NCBI GenBank assembly: GCA_016207805.1
Contig: JACQZO010000008.1
Coordinates: forward strand, 1-55,703
Direction: 5' to 3'
Length of the DNA stretch: 55,703 bases
Origin: Candidatus Abawacabacteria bacterium
GTDB taxonomy: Bacteria; Patescibacteriota; Gracilibacteria; RBG-16-42-10
Shown here: in pieces, positions 40,528-50,882 of the stretch
Layout of the letters: each line of letters starts with the position of its first letter
Position numbering within the stretch: position 1 is the stretch's first letter
The notes under the pieces: generated by a model
Seen by the model: only the letters and a program-made list of their open reading frames with translations
Told to the model about the DNA's origin: nothing
Database searches by the model: none
Translations under genes and position numbers: made by a program

Positions 40528-41031
40528 ATGGCTGAATTACTTAGTAAGCTAGGTATTAATTGGACATTATTGATAGCCCAGTTAGTAAATTTCTTGCTTT
40601 TATTTCTACTTTTACGCCGTTTTCTTTTTCTACCTTTACAAAGTAAGCTGCTTACTCGCAGAGCTGATATTGCTAAGCTGGTAAAAGAACGGCAAGAAAT
40701 AGAGCAAATAAAACAAGCTACTGAAGAGCTGTATCATGCCAATATCGCTCAGGCCAAAAAGGAAGCTGATCACATTATTAAACATGCCCAAGAAGCAGCC
40801 AGTCGCAGTGCCAGTGAAATGATAGAAATGGCCAAAGCTCAGGCTGATAAAGTAATTAAAGATGCTGAGGCTAAGATTCAAAGCCAAACAGCCACAGCAA
40901 TCACGCTCATTCGCCAAGAAACCGCAGAGCTTGCAGTAATGCTGGCTGAGAAAGTGTTACAGCAAGAACTCAGCACGCCTAAAAAGCAAATTCAACTTTT
41001 AGAGAAAGAATTAGCTACTAAGATTCATTGA
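40528..41031 (+). CDS. atpF: F1Fo ATP synthase subunit b
   Basis: The 167 residues have one N-terminal membrane helix (WTLLIAQLVNFLLLFLLLRRFLF) followed by a long charged helix, which dimerises as the peripheral stalk linking Fo to the delta/alpha part of F1. Length and layout are normal. Its TGA overlaps a TTG that could start atpH. Confidence 0.9.
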   Translation: MAELLSKLGINWTLLIAQLVNFLLLFLLLRRFLFLPLQSKLLTRRADIAKLVKERQEIEQIKQATEELYHANIAQAKKEADHIIKHAQEAASRSASEMIEMAKAQADKVIKDAEAKIQSQTATAITLIRQETAELAVMLAEKVLQQELSTPKKQIQLLEKELATKIH

Positions 41032-41036
41032 ATACT

Positions 41037-41576
41037 ATGCTAAAGGTAAGCGACTTAGCAAAACAATGCGTGAAGCATTTTCCTGAGATAACAATCAAAG
41101 ATATAGAAATAATTTTCACCGTCCTTGATGATCAGAAAGTTTTTTCTTTCCTCAGTGATAAGCATATACCCATACAGACAAAATTGCGTACTTTAAAGAA
41201 AATAAAAGGTCCGGCATATCTTAAAGGCGCCTTGCTATTTTTAGCCAGTGCTTTGGCAGAAGAGACAATTTTGCGGACTTCTCTTGAGGCTAGGATTACC
41301 GGTGAAATCCTGGCTAATAGTGGCAAAACGACCGTAATTGATATCACTTTGGCACAATCTCTCGGTAGCAAAGTACAAAAACAGCTCGAAGCATTCATCA
41401 ATAAAGAACTACTAAAAAGCAAGAAGTCCCTCTATGCTGTATACCATATTGATCCTGATATGTTGGGTGGAATTATCATCGCTCAAGAAAATTTCACTTG
41501 GAATTACAGTGTTAGAAAACAACTCGATCAATTTAAACAAATGTTCACCTCTACTACCTTTGACTCTTCATTATGA
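41037..41576 (+). CDS. atpH: F1Fo ATP synthase subunit delta
   Basis: The 179 residues match the OSCP/delta family: helical N-domain and the C-terminal signature [30 protein letters not shown], where 'GG..i..g....D.S...qL' is typical. It caps F1 and binds subunit b. ATG 41037 is chosen; a TTG at 41028 overlapping the atpF stop would add three residues. The stop overlaps atpA by 4 bp (ATGA). Confidence 0.88.
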   Translation: MLKVSDLAKQCVKHFPEITIKDIEIIFTVLDDQKVFSFLSDKHIPIQTKLRTLKKIKGPAYLKGALLFLASALAEETILRTSLEARITGEILANSGKTTVIDITLAQSLGSKVQKQLEAFINKELLKSKKSLYAVYHIDPDMLGGIIIAQENFTWNYSVRKQLDQFKQMFTSTTFDSSL

Positions 41577-43087
41577 TCTCTTCTGAAAGCATCAGTAAAG
41601 AACTAAAACAAGCAATTAGCTCACTCAAACTCGATAAAGCGCCAGCCAATATCGGTGAAATACTAGAAGTTGGCGATGGTATTGCTCTAGTTTCTGGACT
41701 TTCAGAAGCAATGATTGGTGAGCAAGTACTATTTCCTCATGGTATTACCGGTATTGTCTTAAATCTCAATGAAGACCATGTTGGTTGTGCTGTTTTGGGT
41801 AGTGCCGAGAATTTGCAAGAAGGCGACGAAGTCAAAACTACCGGAACGGTACTTTCCGTACCTGTTGGCTCCCCACTAATTGGCCGTATCGTCGATCCAT
41901 TGGGTGAACCATTAGATGGCAAGGGAAAAGTGAAAACAAAAGTCTATCGAGCTGTAGAAGTAAAGGCACCGGGTATTATTGACCGCAAAGAAGTTAACCG
42001 CCCCTTACAAACGGGTATCAAAGCAATAGACAGTATGATACCAATTGGTCGCGGACAAAGAGAATTAATTATTGGTGATCGCCAAACTGGAAAAACAGCG
42101 ATCGCAATTGACACCATTATCAATCAAAAAGGCCAAGATATGATTTGTGTCTATGTCGCTATTGGCCAAAAAGATTCTACTATTGCTCGTATCGTCAGCC
42201 ATTTGGAAGAAAGTGGGGCGATGGAGTACACCATTATTGTCAATGCTAGTGCCTCAACTTCAAGTTCTTTGCAATTCATAGCCCCGTATGCTGGCTGCAC
42301 CATGGCCGAACATTTTGCTCTGGAAGGTAAAGATGTTTTAGTTATTTATGATGATCTTTCTAAGCATGCCGTTGCTTATCGTCAACTCTCACTTTTATTG
42401 AAACGCCCCCCAGGAAGAGAAGCCTATCCAGGAGATATTTTCTATCTCCATTCCCGTTTACTGGAACGCGCTGCCCAATTATCCAATGCTCTTGGTGGTG
42501 GCTCCATTTCAGCCTTACCAATTGTAGAAACCCAAGGTGGCGATGTGTCAGCCTATATCCCCACCAATATTATTTCGATTACTGATGGTCAGATTTATTT
42601 AGAAAGTGACCTTTTCTATGCAGGCGTTCGACCAGCAGTAAATGCAGGTTTATCTGTATCGCGAGTAGGGGGTAAAGCCCAAATTAAAGCTATGCGTAAA
42701 GTAGCTGGCAAATTGCGCCTAGATTTAGCCCAATACCGCGAGATGGAAGCATTTTCCCAAATTGGGTCTGATTTGGATGCTGCCACACGGAAACAATTAG
42801 AAAGGGGCAAACGACTGACTGAAGTATTGAAGCAAGCACAATATGCGCCACTTACTGCCGAAAAGCAGGTAGTAATTATCTTTGCCGTTAATGAAGGTTA
42901 TTTGGATGCTATTTCAGTAGAAAAGATTAGCGAATTTGAAGCAGCATTATTACGTGAATTAGCTAATAATCAGCCAAACGTACTCAAAGAGATCCGAGAA
43001 AAGAAAGAGATCACCACTATTACTGAAGCAACTCTCAGAAAAGCGATACTAGAGATAAGTGAATCTTTTATTGTTGTTAATAGTTAA
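41573..43087 (+). CDS. atpA: F1Fo ATP synthase subunit alpha
   Basis: The 504 residues have the normal alpha length, the P-loop GDRQTGKT (~168-175), [21 protein letters not shown] and the C-terminal [10 protein letters not shown] arginine-finger region. It holds the non-catalytic nucleotide sites and gives the catalytic Arg to beta. Translation is probably coupled to atpH through the ATGA overlap. Confidence 0.96.
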   Translation: MISSESISKELKQAISSLKLDKAPANIGEILEVGDGIALVSGLSEAMIGEQVLFPHGITGIVLNLNEDHVGCAVLGSAENLQEGDEVKTTGTVLSVPVGSPLIGRIVDPLGEPLDGKGKVKTKVYRAVEVKAPGIIDRKEVNRPLQTGIKAIDSMIPIGRGQRELIIGDRQTGKTAIAIDTIINQKGQDMICVYVAIGQKDSTIARIVSHLEESGAMEYTIIVNASASTSSSLQFIAPYAGCTMAEHFALEGKDVLVIYDDLSKHAVAYRQLSLLLKRPPGREAYPGDIFYLHSRLLERAAQLSNALGGGSISALPIVETQGGDVSAYIPTNIISITDGQIYLESDLFYAGVRPAVNAGLSVSRVGGKAQIKAMRKVAGKLRLDLAQYREMEAFSQIGSDLDAATRKQLERGKRLTEVLKQAQYAPLTAEKQVVIIFAVNEGYLDAISVEKISEFEAALLRELANNQPNVLKEIREKKEITTITEATLRKAILEISESFIVVNS

Positions 43088-43089
43088 TT

Positions 43090-45329
<2,240 letters not shown>

Positions 45330-45752
45330 ATGCCTCTTATGAATCTGCATATTCTTGCTATCGATGAAACAATTTATGAAGGTGCTACTACTTCTATTTC
45401 TATACCAACTGAAGAGGGCATAATGACGGTGCTTCCCCATCATCAACCAATAGTTGCCTTGCTGATCACTGGCATAGTAAGTATCCATACCAGCCAAGAA
45501 ACAAAAGAGTTTTTTATTGGTGGTGGTTTTTTAGAAGTGAAAGATGATACCGTATATATCTTGGCTGACACAGCAGAAAACCTAGCTCAGACTAATCAGG
45601 AACAGGCTGAATTGGCTTACAAACAAGCTGACGAAGAATTGTCCTCAGTCCAAACCGCAGAAGAAACTATGTATGCTAAAGGAGAGCTGATGAAATCTCT
45701 TACCAGGCTAAAAATCATCAATCGCAGAAAGCATAGAGAGCATCGTTACTAA
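45330..45752 (+). CDS. atpC: F1Fo ATP synthase subunit epsilon
   Basis: The 140 residues have the N-terminal beta-sandwich (NLHILAIDETIYEG...GIMTVLPHHQPIVALL...GGGFLEV) and a C-terminal two-helix part that can extend to inhibit ATP hydrolysis. ATG 45330 directly follows the atpD stop; ATG 45339 is an alternative start. It ends the operon, followed by a small hairpin. Confidence 0.9.
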   Translation: MPLMNLHILAIDETIYEGATTSISIPTEEGIMTVLPHHQPIVALLITGIVSIHTSQETKEFFIGGGFLEVKDDTVYILADTAENLAQTNQEQAELAYKQADEELSSVQTAEETMYAKGELMKSLTRLKIINRRKHREHRY

Positions 45753-45769
45753 TCAGATACATTATCTGA
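45753..45769 (+). terminator. Possible terminator of the ATP synthase operon
   Basis: TCAGATA-CAT-TATCTGA is a perfect 7-bp stem with a 3-nt loop right after the atpC stop. The following sequence (ACCTAATTTTGG) has only a short T-run, so efficiency may be low. Confidence 0.4.
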
Positions 45770-45816
45770 ACCTAATTTTGGCGTGTTCAGTCGATATCCT
45801 AAATACCAAGCACAAC

Positions 45817-45895
45817 ACCATAATTTATGGTAATATGCTTTGTCTCAGAGAGTAAATGTTTCACATTTTCCGGGAATTTACTCTTTACATTTACT
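45817..45895 (+). promoter_or_regulatory. Palindrome and inverted-repeat leader of the glycosyltransferase gene
   Basis: ACCATAA-T-TTATGGT (45817-45831) is a perfect 15-bp palindrome abutting a TAATAT box (45831-45836). Downstream, AGAGTAAAT (45849-45857) can pair with ATTTACTCT (45876-45884), and AGTAAATG (45851-45858) with CATTTACT (45888-45895), which touches the start codon. The two stems are mutually exclusive, a layout that would fit an RNA switch on translation; this is inference. Confidence 0.42.
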
Positions 45896-48112
45896 ATGCG
45901 TACAGAACCATCAAGTGATGCTTGGATAGTCACGTTGACCACTTTTCCACCACGTGCTTGCGGCATTGCTACTTTTAGCAATGATCTCTTTCAAGCATTC
46001 GATCAATTATTTGCACCCGAACTACAAACAAAAGTGATTGCCATGACTAGTGAATCCACTCCCGAGCTGAGCTACTCAGATAAAGTTATTTACCAACTGG
46101 CCCAAAATCAGCAGGCTGATTATGCAGCAATTGCCCAAAAGTTAAATGCTTTATCTCAGGTTAAGTTAGTTAGCATTCACCATGAATTTGGTTTATTCGG
46201 CGGCAAGTATGGTGATTATCTCCTTCGCTTCACTCAAATCTTACAAAAACCGCTAGTTATTACTTTTCACACGATACTTCCTGAACCTGATGAGCACCTC
46301 TTGTACGTAGTCCAAACCCTAGCTAACCAGGCTCAAAGTATAATAGTCATGACCAGCGTATCCCGTAATATATTAGAGACAGTATATGGTATTGATCGAG
46401 AAAAGATTGTAGTTATTCCCCATGGCATTCACCCAGTCTCCTTTGCTGCTAGTAGTAAAGCGAAAAAAATACTGCAAATACCTTTAGATAGAGTTTTGCT
46501 CAGCACCTTTGGCCTACTGAGCAAAAGCAAAGGAATTGAATATGTACTAGATGCATTACCAGCAGTTATCGCCCAATTTCCTAATACCCATTATCTTATT
46601 CTTGGCGTTACCCACCCTGTAGTTTTGCAAGAAGAAGGTGAATCATATCGCAACTTTCTGATTGATAAGATCACAGAACTTGGTCTGGAAAAACATGTCT
46701 CTTTTCATAATCACTTTTTAGCCACTGATGAGCTCTTGCAGTTTTTGAATGCCACTGACATTTATTTAGCTACTCCCTTGAATCCCAATCAAGCGGTATC
46801 AGGAACCTTATCTTATGCACTAGGAACTGGACGGCCAGTAATTGCTACTGCATTTGCACAAGCAAAAGAGGCAATAACTTCGGACATAGGTATACTAGTA
46901 GACTTTAAGCAATCTCAGCAGATTACAGCAGCTTTACTAACGCTGCTCCAAGATCCGCTGAAACAAATAGCACTAGGGAAAACTGCTTACTTTAAGACCA
47001 GATCCATGACTTGGCCCAATATTGCTACTGCCTACATGAAGACATTTCAAAAGCTGTCGATCTATTTAAATAAATACAAGCAGCATGCTCCTGAAATCAA
47101 ACTAGACCACCTGATGAAACTCACTGATGACTTTGGCATAATTCAATTCGCTCAATTGGCTGAGCCGGATATTAGTTCTGGTTATACAGTCGATGACAAT
47201 GCCCGCGCTTTGATTGTCACTGTTCGTCATTATCAACAAAATAAGTCAGCAGTGACTCTTGAAGCTGCTTTAACTTTTTTAAACTTTCTGCTCTTTGTTC
47301 GGAAAAGCGATAATAAATTTGAGAACTATGTAAATCAAAATCGGGAACTTAGCAGCCAACAAAATAATCAAGAAAATCTTGATGATGCCAATGGGAGAAC
47401 TCTCTACGCATTAGCTGTCGCAGGTACTAGCAGCAATATGAGTCCCCTGGTGCAAAAAAAAGCACAAAGAATGTATGAACAAAGTTTCTTAGTAGCTGAC
47501 GCTTTTACATCGCCTAGAGCTAAGGCATTCTTGATCAAAAGTTTAGTCTTACAAATACAGTTTCATCCTCATCCAATACTGATTGAACAACTGCAAGTTA
47601 ACTGTGACTATTTGCTCCAACTATACCAAACCTATCACACTGCGGATTGGCAATGGTTTGAACCCATTTTAACTTATTCAAACGCCTTATTGTCCGAAGC
47701 CCTACTATGTGGCTACACAGTAACTCAGAATGCAGAATACTGGGAAATAGGAAAAATAACATTAGACTTTTTGATTGCTCATACGTTTAAAAACAATATG
47801 TACATGCCAATTGGCCAACACGGCTGGTTTCAAAGAGGAGGGAAAAGACAAATTTTTGATCAACAACCAGAAGATACAGCAAGCATGATTGAGGCGCTGA
47901 AAACAATGTATACCATTAGCCAAATTGAGCTTTATCAAGAACTATGCAATCGAGCGTTTCATTGGTTCTTAGGAGAAAATCTCCTTGGTCAACTAATTTA
48001 TGATCAAGTTACCGGTGGCTGTTATGATGGCTTAGGAAAGCATGGAGTAAATCTCAATGAGGGTGCAGAATCAACATTGTCCTATCTTTCTAGTCGTTTA
48101 CTTATTTGTTAA
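45896..48112 (+). CDS. GT4-family glycosyltransferase with C-terminal helical (alpha/alpha-barrel-like) domain
   Basis: The 738 residues start with a GT-B glycosyltransferase (residues ~1-410): TTFPPRACGIATFSNDL (donor loop), HHEFGLFGG, VIPHGIHP, STFGLLSKSKGIEYVLDALP and a late PLNPNQAVSGTLSYALGTGRPVIAT motif typical of GT4. A second part (~425-738) has DDFGIIQFAQ, SGYTVDDNARALI and DANGRTLYALA and looks like an (alpha/alpha)n toroid as in glycoside-processing enzymes. Such GT4-helical fusions are known near mannose/glucose metabolism. ATG 45896 is used, since residues before it are unlike the family. Confidence 0.8.
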   Translation: MRTEPSSDAWIVTLTTFPPRACGIATFSNDLFQAFDQLFAPELQTKVIAMTSESTPELSYSDKVIYQLAQNQQADYAAIAQKLNALSQVKLVSIHHEFGLFGGKYGDYLLRFTQILQKPLVITFHTILPEPDEHLLYVVQTLANQAQSIIVMTSVSRNILETVYGIDREKIVVIPHGIHPVSFAASSKAKKILQIPLDRVLLSTFGLLSKSKGIEYVLDALPAVIAQFPNTHYLILGVTHPVVLQEEGESYRNFLIDKITELGLEKHVSFHNHFLATDELLQFLNATDIYLATPLNPNQAVSGTLSYALGTGRPVIATAFAQAKEAITSDIGILVDFKQSQQITAALLTLLQDPLKQIALGKTAYFKTRSMTWPNIATAYMKTFQKLSIYLNKYKQHAPEIKLDHLMKLTDDFGIIQFAQLAEPDISSGYTVDDNARALIVTVRHYQQNKSAVTLEAALTFLNFLLFVRKSDNKFENYVNQNRELSSQQNNQENLDDANGRTLYALAVAGTSSNMSPLVQKKAQRMYEQSFLVADAFTSPRAKAFLIKSLVLQIQFHPHPILIEQLQVNCDYLLQLYQTYHTADWQWFEPILTYSNALLSEALLCGYTVTQNAEYWEIGKITLDFLIAHTFKNNMYMPIGQHGWFQRGGKRQIFDQQPEDTASMIEALKTMYTISQIELYQELCNRAFHWFLGENLLGQLIYDQVTGGCYDGLGKHGVNLNEGAESTLSYLSSRLLIC

Positions 48113-48129
48113 AAAGATTTCATTGCCTA

Positions 48130-48789
48130 TCATCCTAGTAACATGGGCTGTTTTTTGAGTAGTTGAGCATAAAAAAGAAGATTCCTAGCCAGGTTTTTAG
48201 CCATATGTTGAGTTGCTTTGTTGGCCATTCTTTTTGCCCGATCTTCTGCTGGTGATTGGCCCACCTCCCCCACCCAATATGCACAGCACTCAGGTGGCAA
48301 AGTGAAATTCATAAAAGTAAGCACTTCCATAATTGCAGCCAAAGTAGCCTGCGCCCCATCTTCGCTACCAGTAATCACTATTCCGGCTACTTTATTAAGC
48401 AAAGCACTTCGTCCTTCGGCATGATATTCTTCATCTAGAGCATCTAACCGTTCAATTACTCTTTGCAGTAAGCTAGATCTTCCTCCCCACCAAATAGGAG
48501 TGGCAAAAATAATGATATCGCTGGCTTTGATCTTCGTAACAATTTCTGGCCATTCATCAGTATCACTTTCTCTATAGCCTAAGCCTACCGGAATATTTTT
48601 ATCAGCTAAACGAATAATCTCACTAGCAACTTGATAAGGCACCATATAATTCAGCACATCTTGCGCCAATTCTTCAGTATTGGATAATTCAGGCCTATGT
48701 TTTAACGAGCCATTAAGCACTAAAACTTTTATGGCACTATCTGAGGTTGGCATATTTTGACAGTGCAAACATGGTTTCGCTTTGTACAT
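48130..48789 (-). CDS. NADPH-dependent FMN reductase / flavodoxin-like protein
   Basis: The 219 residues have the flavodoxin fold motifs: KVLVLNGSLKHRPELSNTEEL (FMN phosphate loop), ATPIWWGGRSSLLQRVIERLD (isoalloxazine loop) and GIVITGSEDGAQATL. Enzymes of this family reduce FMN or quinones with NAD(P)H. An N-terminal KPCLHCQNM segment could bind a metal. It is 44 bp downstream of the aldehyde dehydrogenase gene on the same strand, suggesting co-transcription. Confidence 0.83.
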   Translation of the reverse strand: MYKAKPCLHCQNMPTSDSAIKVLVLNGSLKHRPELSNTEELAQDVLNYMVPYQVASEIIRLADKNIPVGLGYRESDTDEWPEIVTKIKASDIIIFATPIWWGGRSSLLQRVIERLDALDEEYHAEGRSALLNKVAGIVITGSEDGAQATLAAIMEVLTFMNFTLPPECCAYWVGEVGQSPAEDRAKRMANKATQHMAKNLARNLLFYAQLLKKQPMLLG

Positions 48790-48833
48790 ATAATAAATAG
48801 TTAGGTGCTAAAAATACTAATTACCTATTTACT

Positions 48834-50207
48834 TTATTTTTCCCTAGCAATTGCTTTTATTTGAGTCACTTTATTGAAGCCAAACTGCGCATGTTCTCTG
48901 CCGTTACCTGACATCTTATAGCCGCCAAAGGGGTTATGAACATTGACATAGCTCAGATTATTTTGAGCTACCATACCTGTTTGCAATTGATGAGCTACTC
49001 GTAAAAATCTAGCAGAATCTTGAGTAAATAGGTAAGCGCCCAGTCCGTATGGCGTATCATTAGCTAAGGCTATTGCCTCCTCTTCAGTAGCAAAAGTTAC
49101 TATCGGCAAAACAGGACCAAACACTTCTTCTCGCCAGACTCGCATCTCATATGTGATATTGGTCAGCAAGGTTGGTTGATAATAAGCACCAGCAAAAGCT
49201 TCAGGCCGTTTGCCCCCAACAATTACATTTGCTCCTTTTTCAATCGCATCAGCCACTTGTTGTTCTAGTAAATCAAGTTGACGCTTGGCCACCAAAGGGC
49301 CGATATCAGTTTCCTCATTCGCAGCATCGCCAATCTGCTTAGTATTGATAATAGCGGCAAGCTTAGCAATTACTTCCGCCACTTTACTCTCATGCACTAT
49401 CAATCTCTTCAAAGCATCACACATTTGACCACAGTTGGTGAATCGATTGAGAAATACCGTATCTTTGATTGCATCAATATCACTATCAGCGAAAATAATA
49501 CCTGGTGCCGAACCACCCAACTCAAGAACAGTGGAAATAAGGCGTTGTGCCGCTAATTGATTAACAGAACATCCAACCTTAGAACTGCCGGTAAAACAAA
49601 TTAAATTAATATCTTCTTGCAGTAATAATTCACCGACAATACCGTCACCATACACTTCATTAAATACTCCCAATGGTAATGCAGCAGTAAGAACTTTTTC
49701 TATTTCCTTGCCAAACAAAGGGGTCTCTTCAGAACATTTGAATACCACGGTATTACCAGCCACGAGATTTTGACCACATTGCCAGACAAAGTTTGAGAAA
49801 GGAAAGTTCCAAGCCACAATAACAGCGGCTACTCCATACGGTTCATGATAAACCTGATGAATTTCACTTGCGGTCTCATAGGTAATGCATTCTTGTAAAT
49901 AGGCTGCTGCTGTATCTAAATAAGAGTTGAAATATGCTATGCCAGAAGTCATATCACTCCGCGCCTCTTTCAGAGGCATGCCCATTTCTTGAGCCATCAG
50001 GAGAGCAAGCCTTTCTTGATCTTGAGCAAAATGAGCAATTACTTTGCCTAATATCTCAACTCGCTTTTCCACACCCAATGCATACCAAAGATGCTGAGCC
50101 CGATGGGCTGCTGCCACCTTTTGTTTAATTTCTTCTGGAGTTGAGATTGCTACTTCACCAAGGGGAAGATAATTTTGGGAAGGGTTTGAGGAAACTAATC
50201 GATTCAT
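48834..50207 (-). CDS. NAD(P)+-dependent aldehyde dehydrogenase, succinate-semialdehyde type
   Basis: The 457 residues contain AWNFPF (Asn134), FTGSSKVG (cofactor loop), LELGGSAP with Glu229 and NCGQMCDALKRLIV with nucleophile Cys263; EVFGPVLP and NPFGGYKMSGNGRE end the fold. The length and the P-L-K-E-A-R-S-D segment match the short succinate-semialdehyde dehydrogenase group; other aldehydes are possible. The upstream TTG (50270) would add 21 unlike residues, so ATG 50207 is chosen. Confidence 0.88.
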   Translation of the reverse strand: MNRLVSSNPSQNYLPLGEVAISTPEEIKQKVAAAHRAQHLWYALGVEKRVEILGKVIAHFAQDQERLALLMAQEMGMPLKEARSDMTSGIAYFNSYLDTAAAYLQECITYETASEIHQVYHEPYGVAAVIVAWNFPFSNFVWQCGQNLVAGNTVVFKCSEETPLFGKEIEKVLTAALPLGVFNEVYGDGIVGELLLQEDINLICFTGSSKVGCSVNQLAAQRLISTVLELGGSAPGIIFADSDIDAIKDTVFLNRFTNCGQMCDALKRLIVHESKVAEVIAKLAAIINTKQIGDAANEETDIGPLVAKRQLDLLEQQVADAIEKGANVIVGGKRPEAFAGAYYQPTLLTNITYEMRVWREEVFGPVLPIVTFATEEEAIALANDTPYGLGAYLFTQDSARFLRVAHQLQTGMVAQNNLSYVNVHNPFGGYKMSGNGREHAQFGFNKVTQIKAIAREK

Positions 50208-50294
50208 AACAAATTTACTTATTGGCAGATTACTATCAGCAATCAAACAAAAGCAATCTATTTTTGCCAACAGCTAAAACTTACCTAGACCACA

Positions 50295-50720
50295 TCATGC
50301 AGCTACTCGTTCGAGATACTTTTTAATCAACTCTACATCTTGCAAATCCTTTTCTCGGGCACTATCTAATTTGCACATCATTAAATGTTCTAACGGTTGT
50401 AGTGGTAAATCTTCAACCATATCAGCCTGCTTGATCAATATTGCCACATTAATAAATAAACTTTGTTTTTCTAAATATAAGTCCGGGTAAATCTCAACCT
50501 CCCCCTTTTTCAATCTTTTTCTCTGCCATTTTCTTTCATATTCTTGATCTAAAGGCCAAGTCATCGCTAGCTGCTCAAAAAGAGCTGGTACTACCACGAT
50601 ATCAATATCTTTAGTTTCACGAATATGATGGATAGCTAGCACACCACCGCCGACCAAAATATACTGGCCAAATGCCAAACTGAGCGCTTTTATTTGAGCA
50701 ACAACTTCATGACTATTCAT
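50295..50720 (-). CDS. Nucleotidyltransferase-fold protein (DUF6036/AbiEii-like)
   Basis: The 141 residues have the minimal nucleotidyltransferase core: LVGGGVLAIHHIRETKDIDIVV with the G-G and D-x-D (D38, D40) metal-binding pattern, and the C-terminal KLDSAREKDLQDVELIKKYL motif found in AbiEii-like and DUF6036 proteins. Such proteins transfer NMP groups to RNA or protein, often as toxins. No antitoxin-like partner is seen next to it, so a toxin role is not supported here. Confidence 0.7.
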   Translation of the reverse strand: MNSHEVVAQIKALSLAFGQYILVGGGVLAIHHIRETKDIDIVVVPALFEQLAMTWPLDQEYERKWQRKRLKKGEVEIYPDLYLEKQSLFINVAILIKQADMVEDLPLQPLEHLMMCKLDSAREKDLQDVELIKKYLERVAA

Positions 50721-50882
50721 AGCTTGGCTTAAATTCTTAACCCAATTAAAACACAGGACGATGGTGAGAAGTCAATAGAGAATTTTCAACGATACCAAAG
50801 CAAGCATTTGTATAGAGAAAATGTTTGCAGTAGTGAGCAACACTATGCTACTTATGAGCAGAAGTTGATAACAATTTGGTAT

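Noticed and set aside
50295-50720. Toxin-antitoxin or AbiE-type defence system
   Set aside because: Only the nucleotidyltransferase-like gene is present; no HEPN, AbiEi or other antitoxin-like partner is adjacent.
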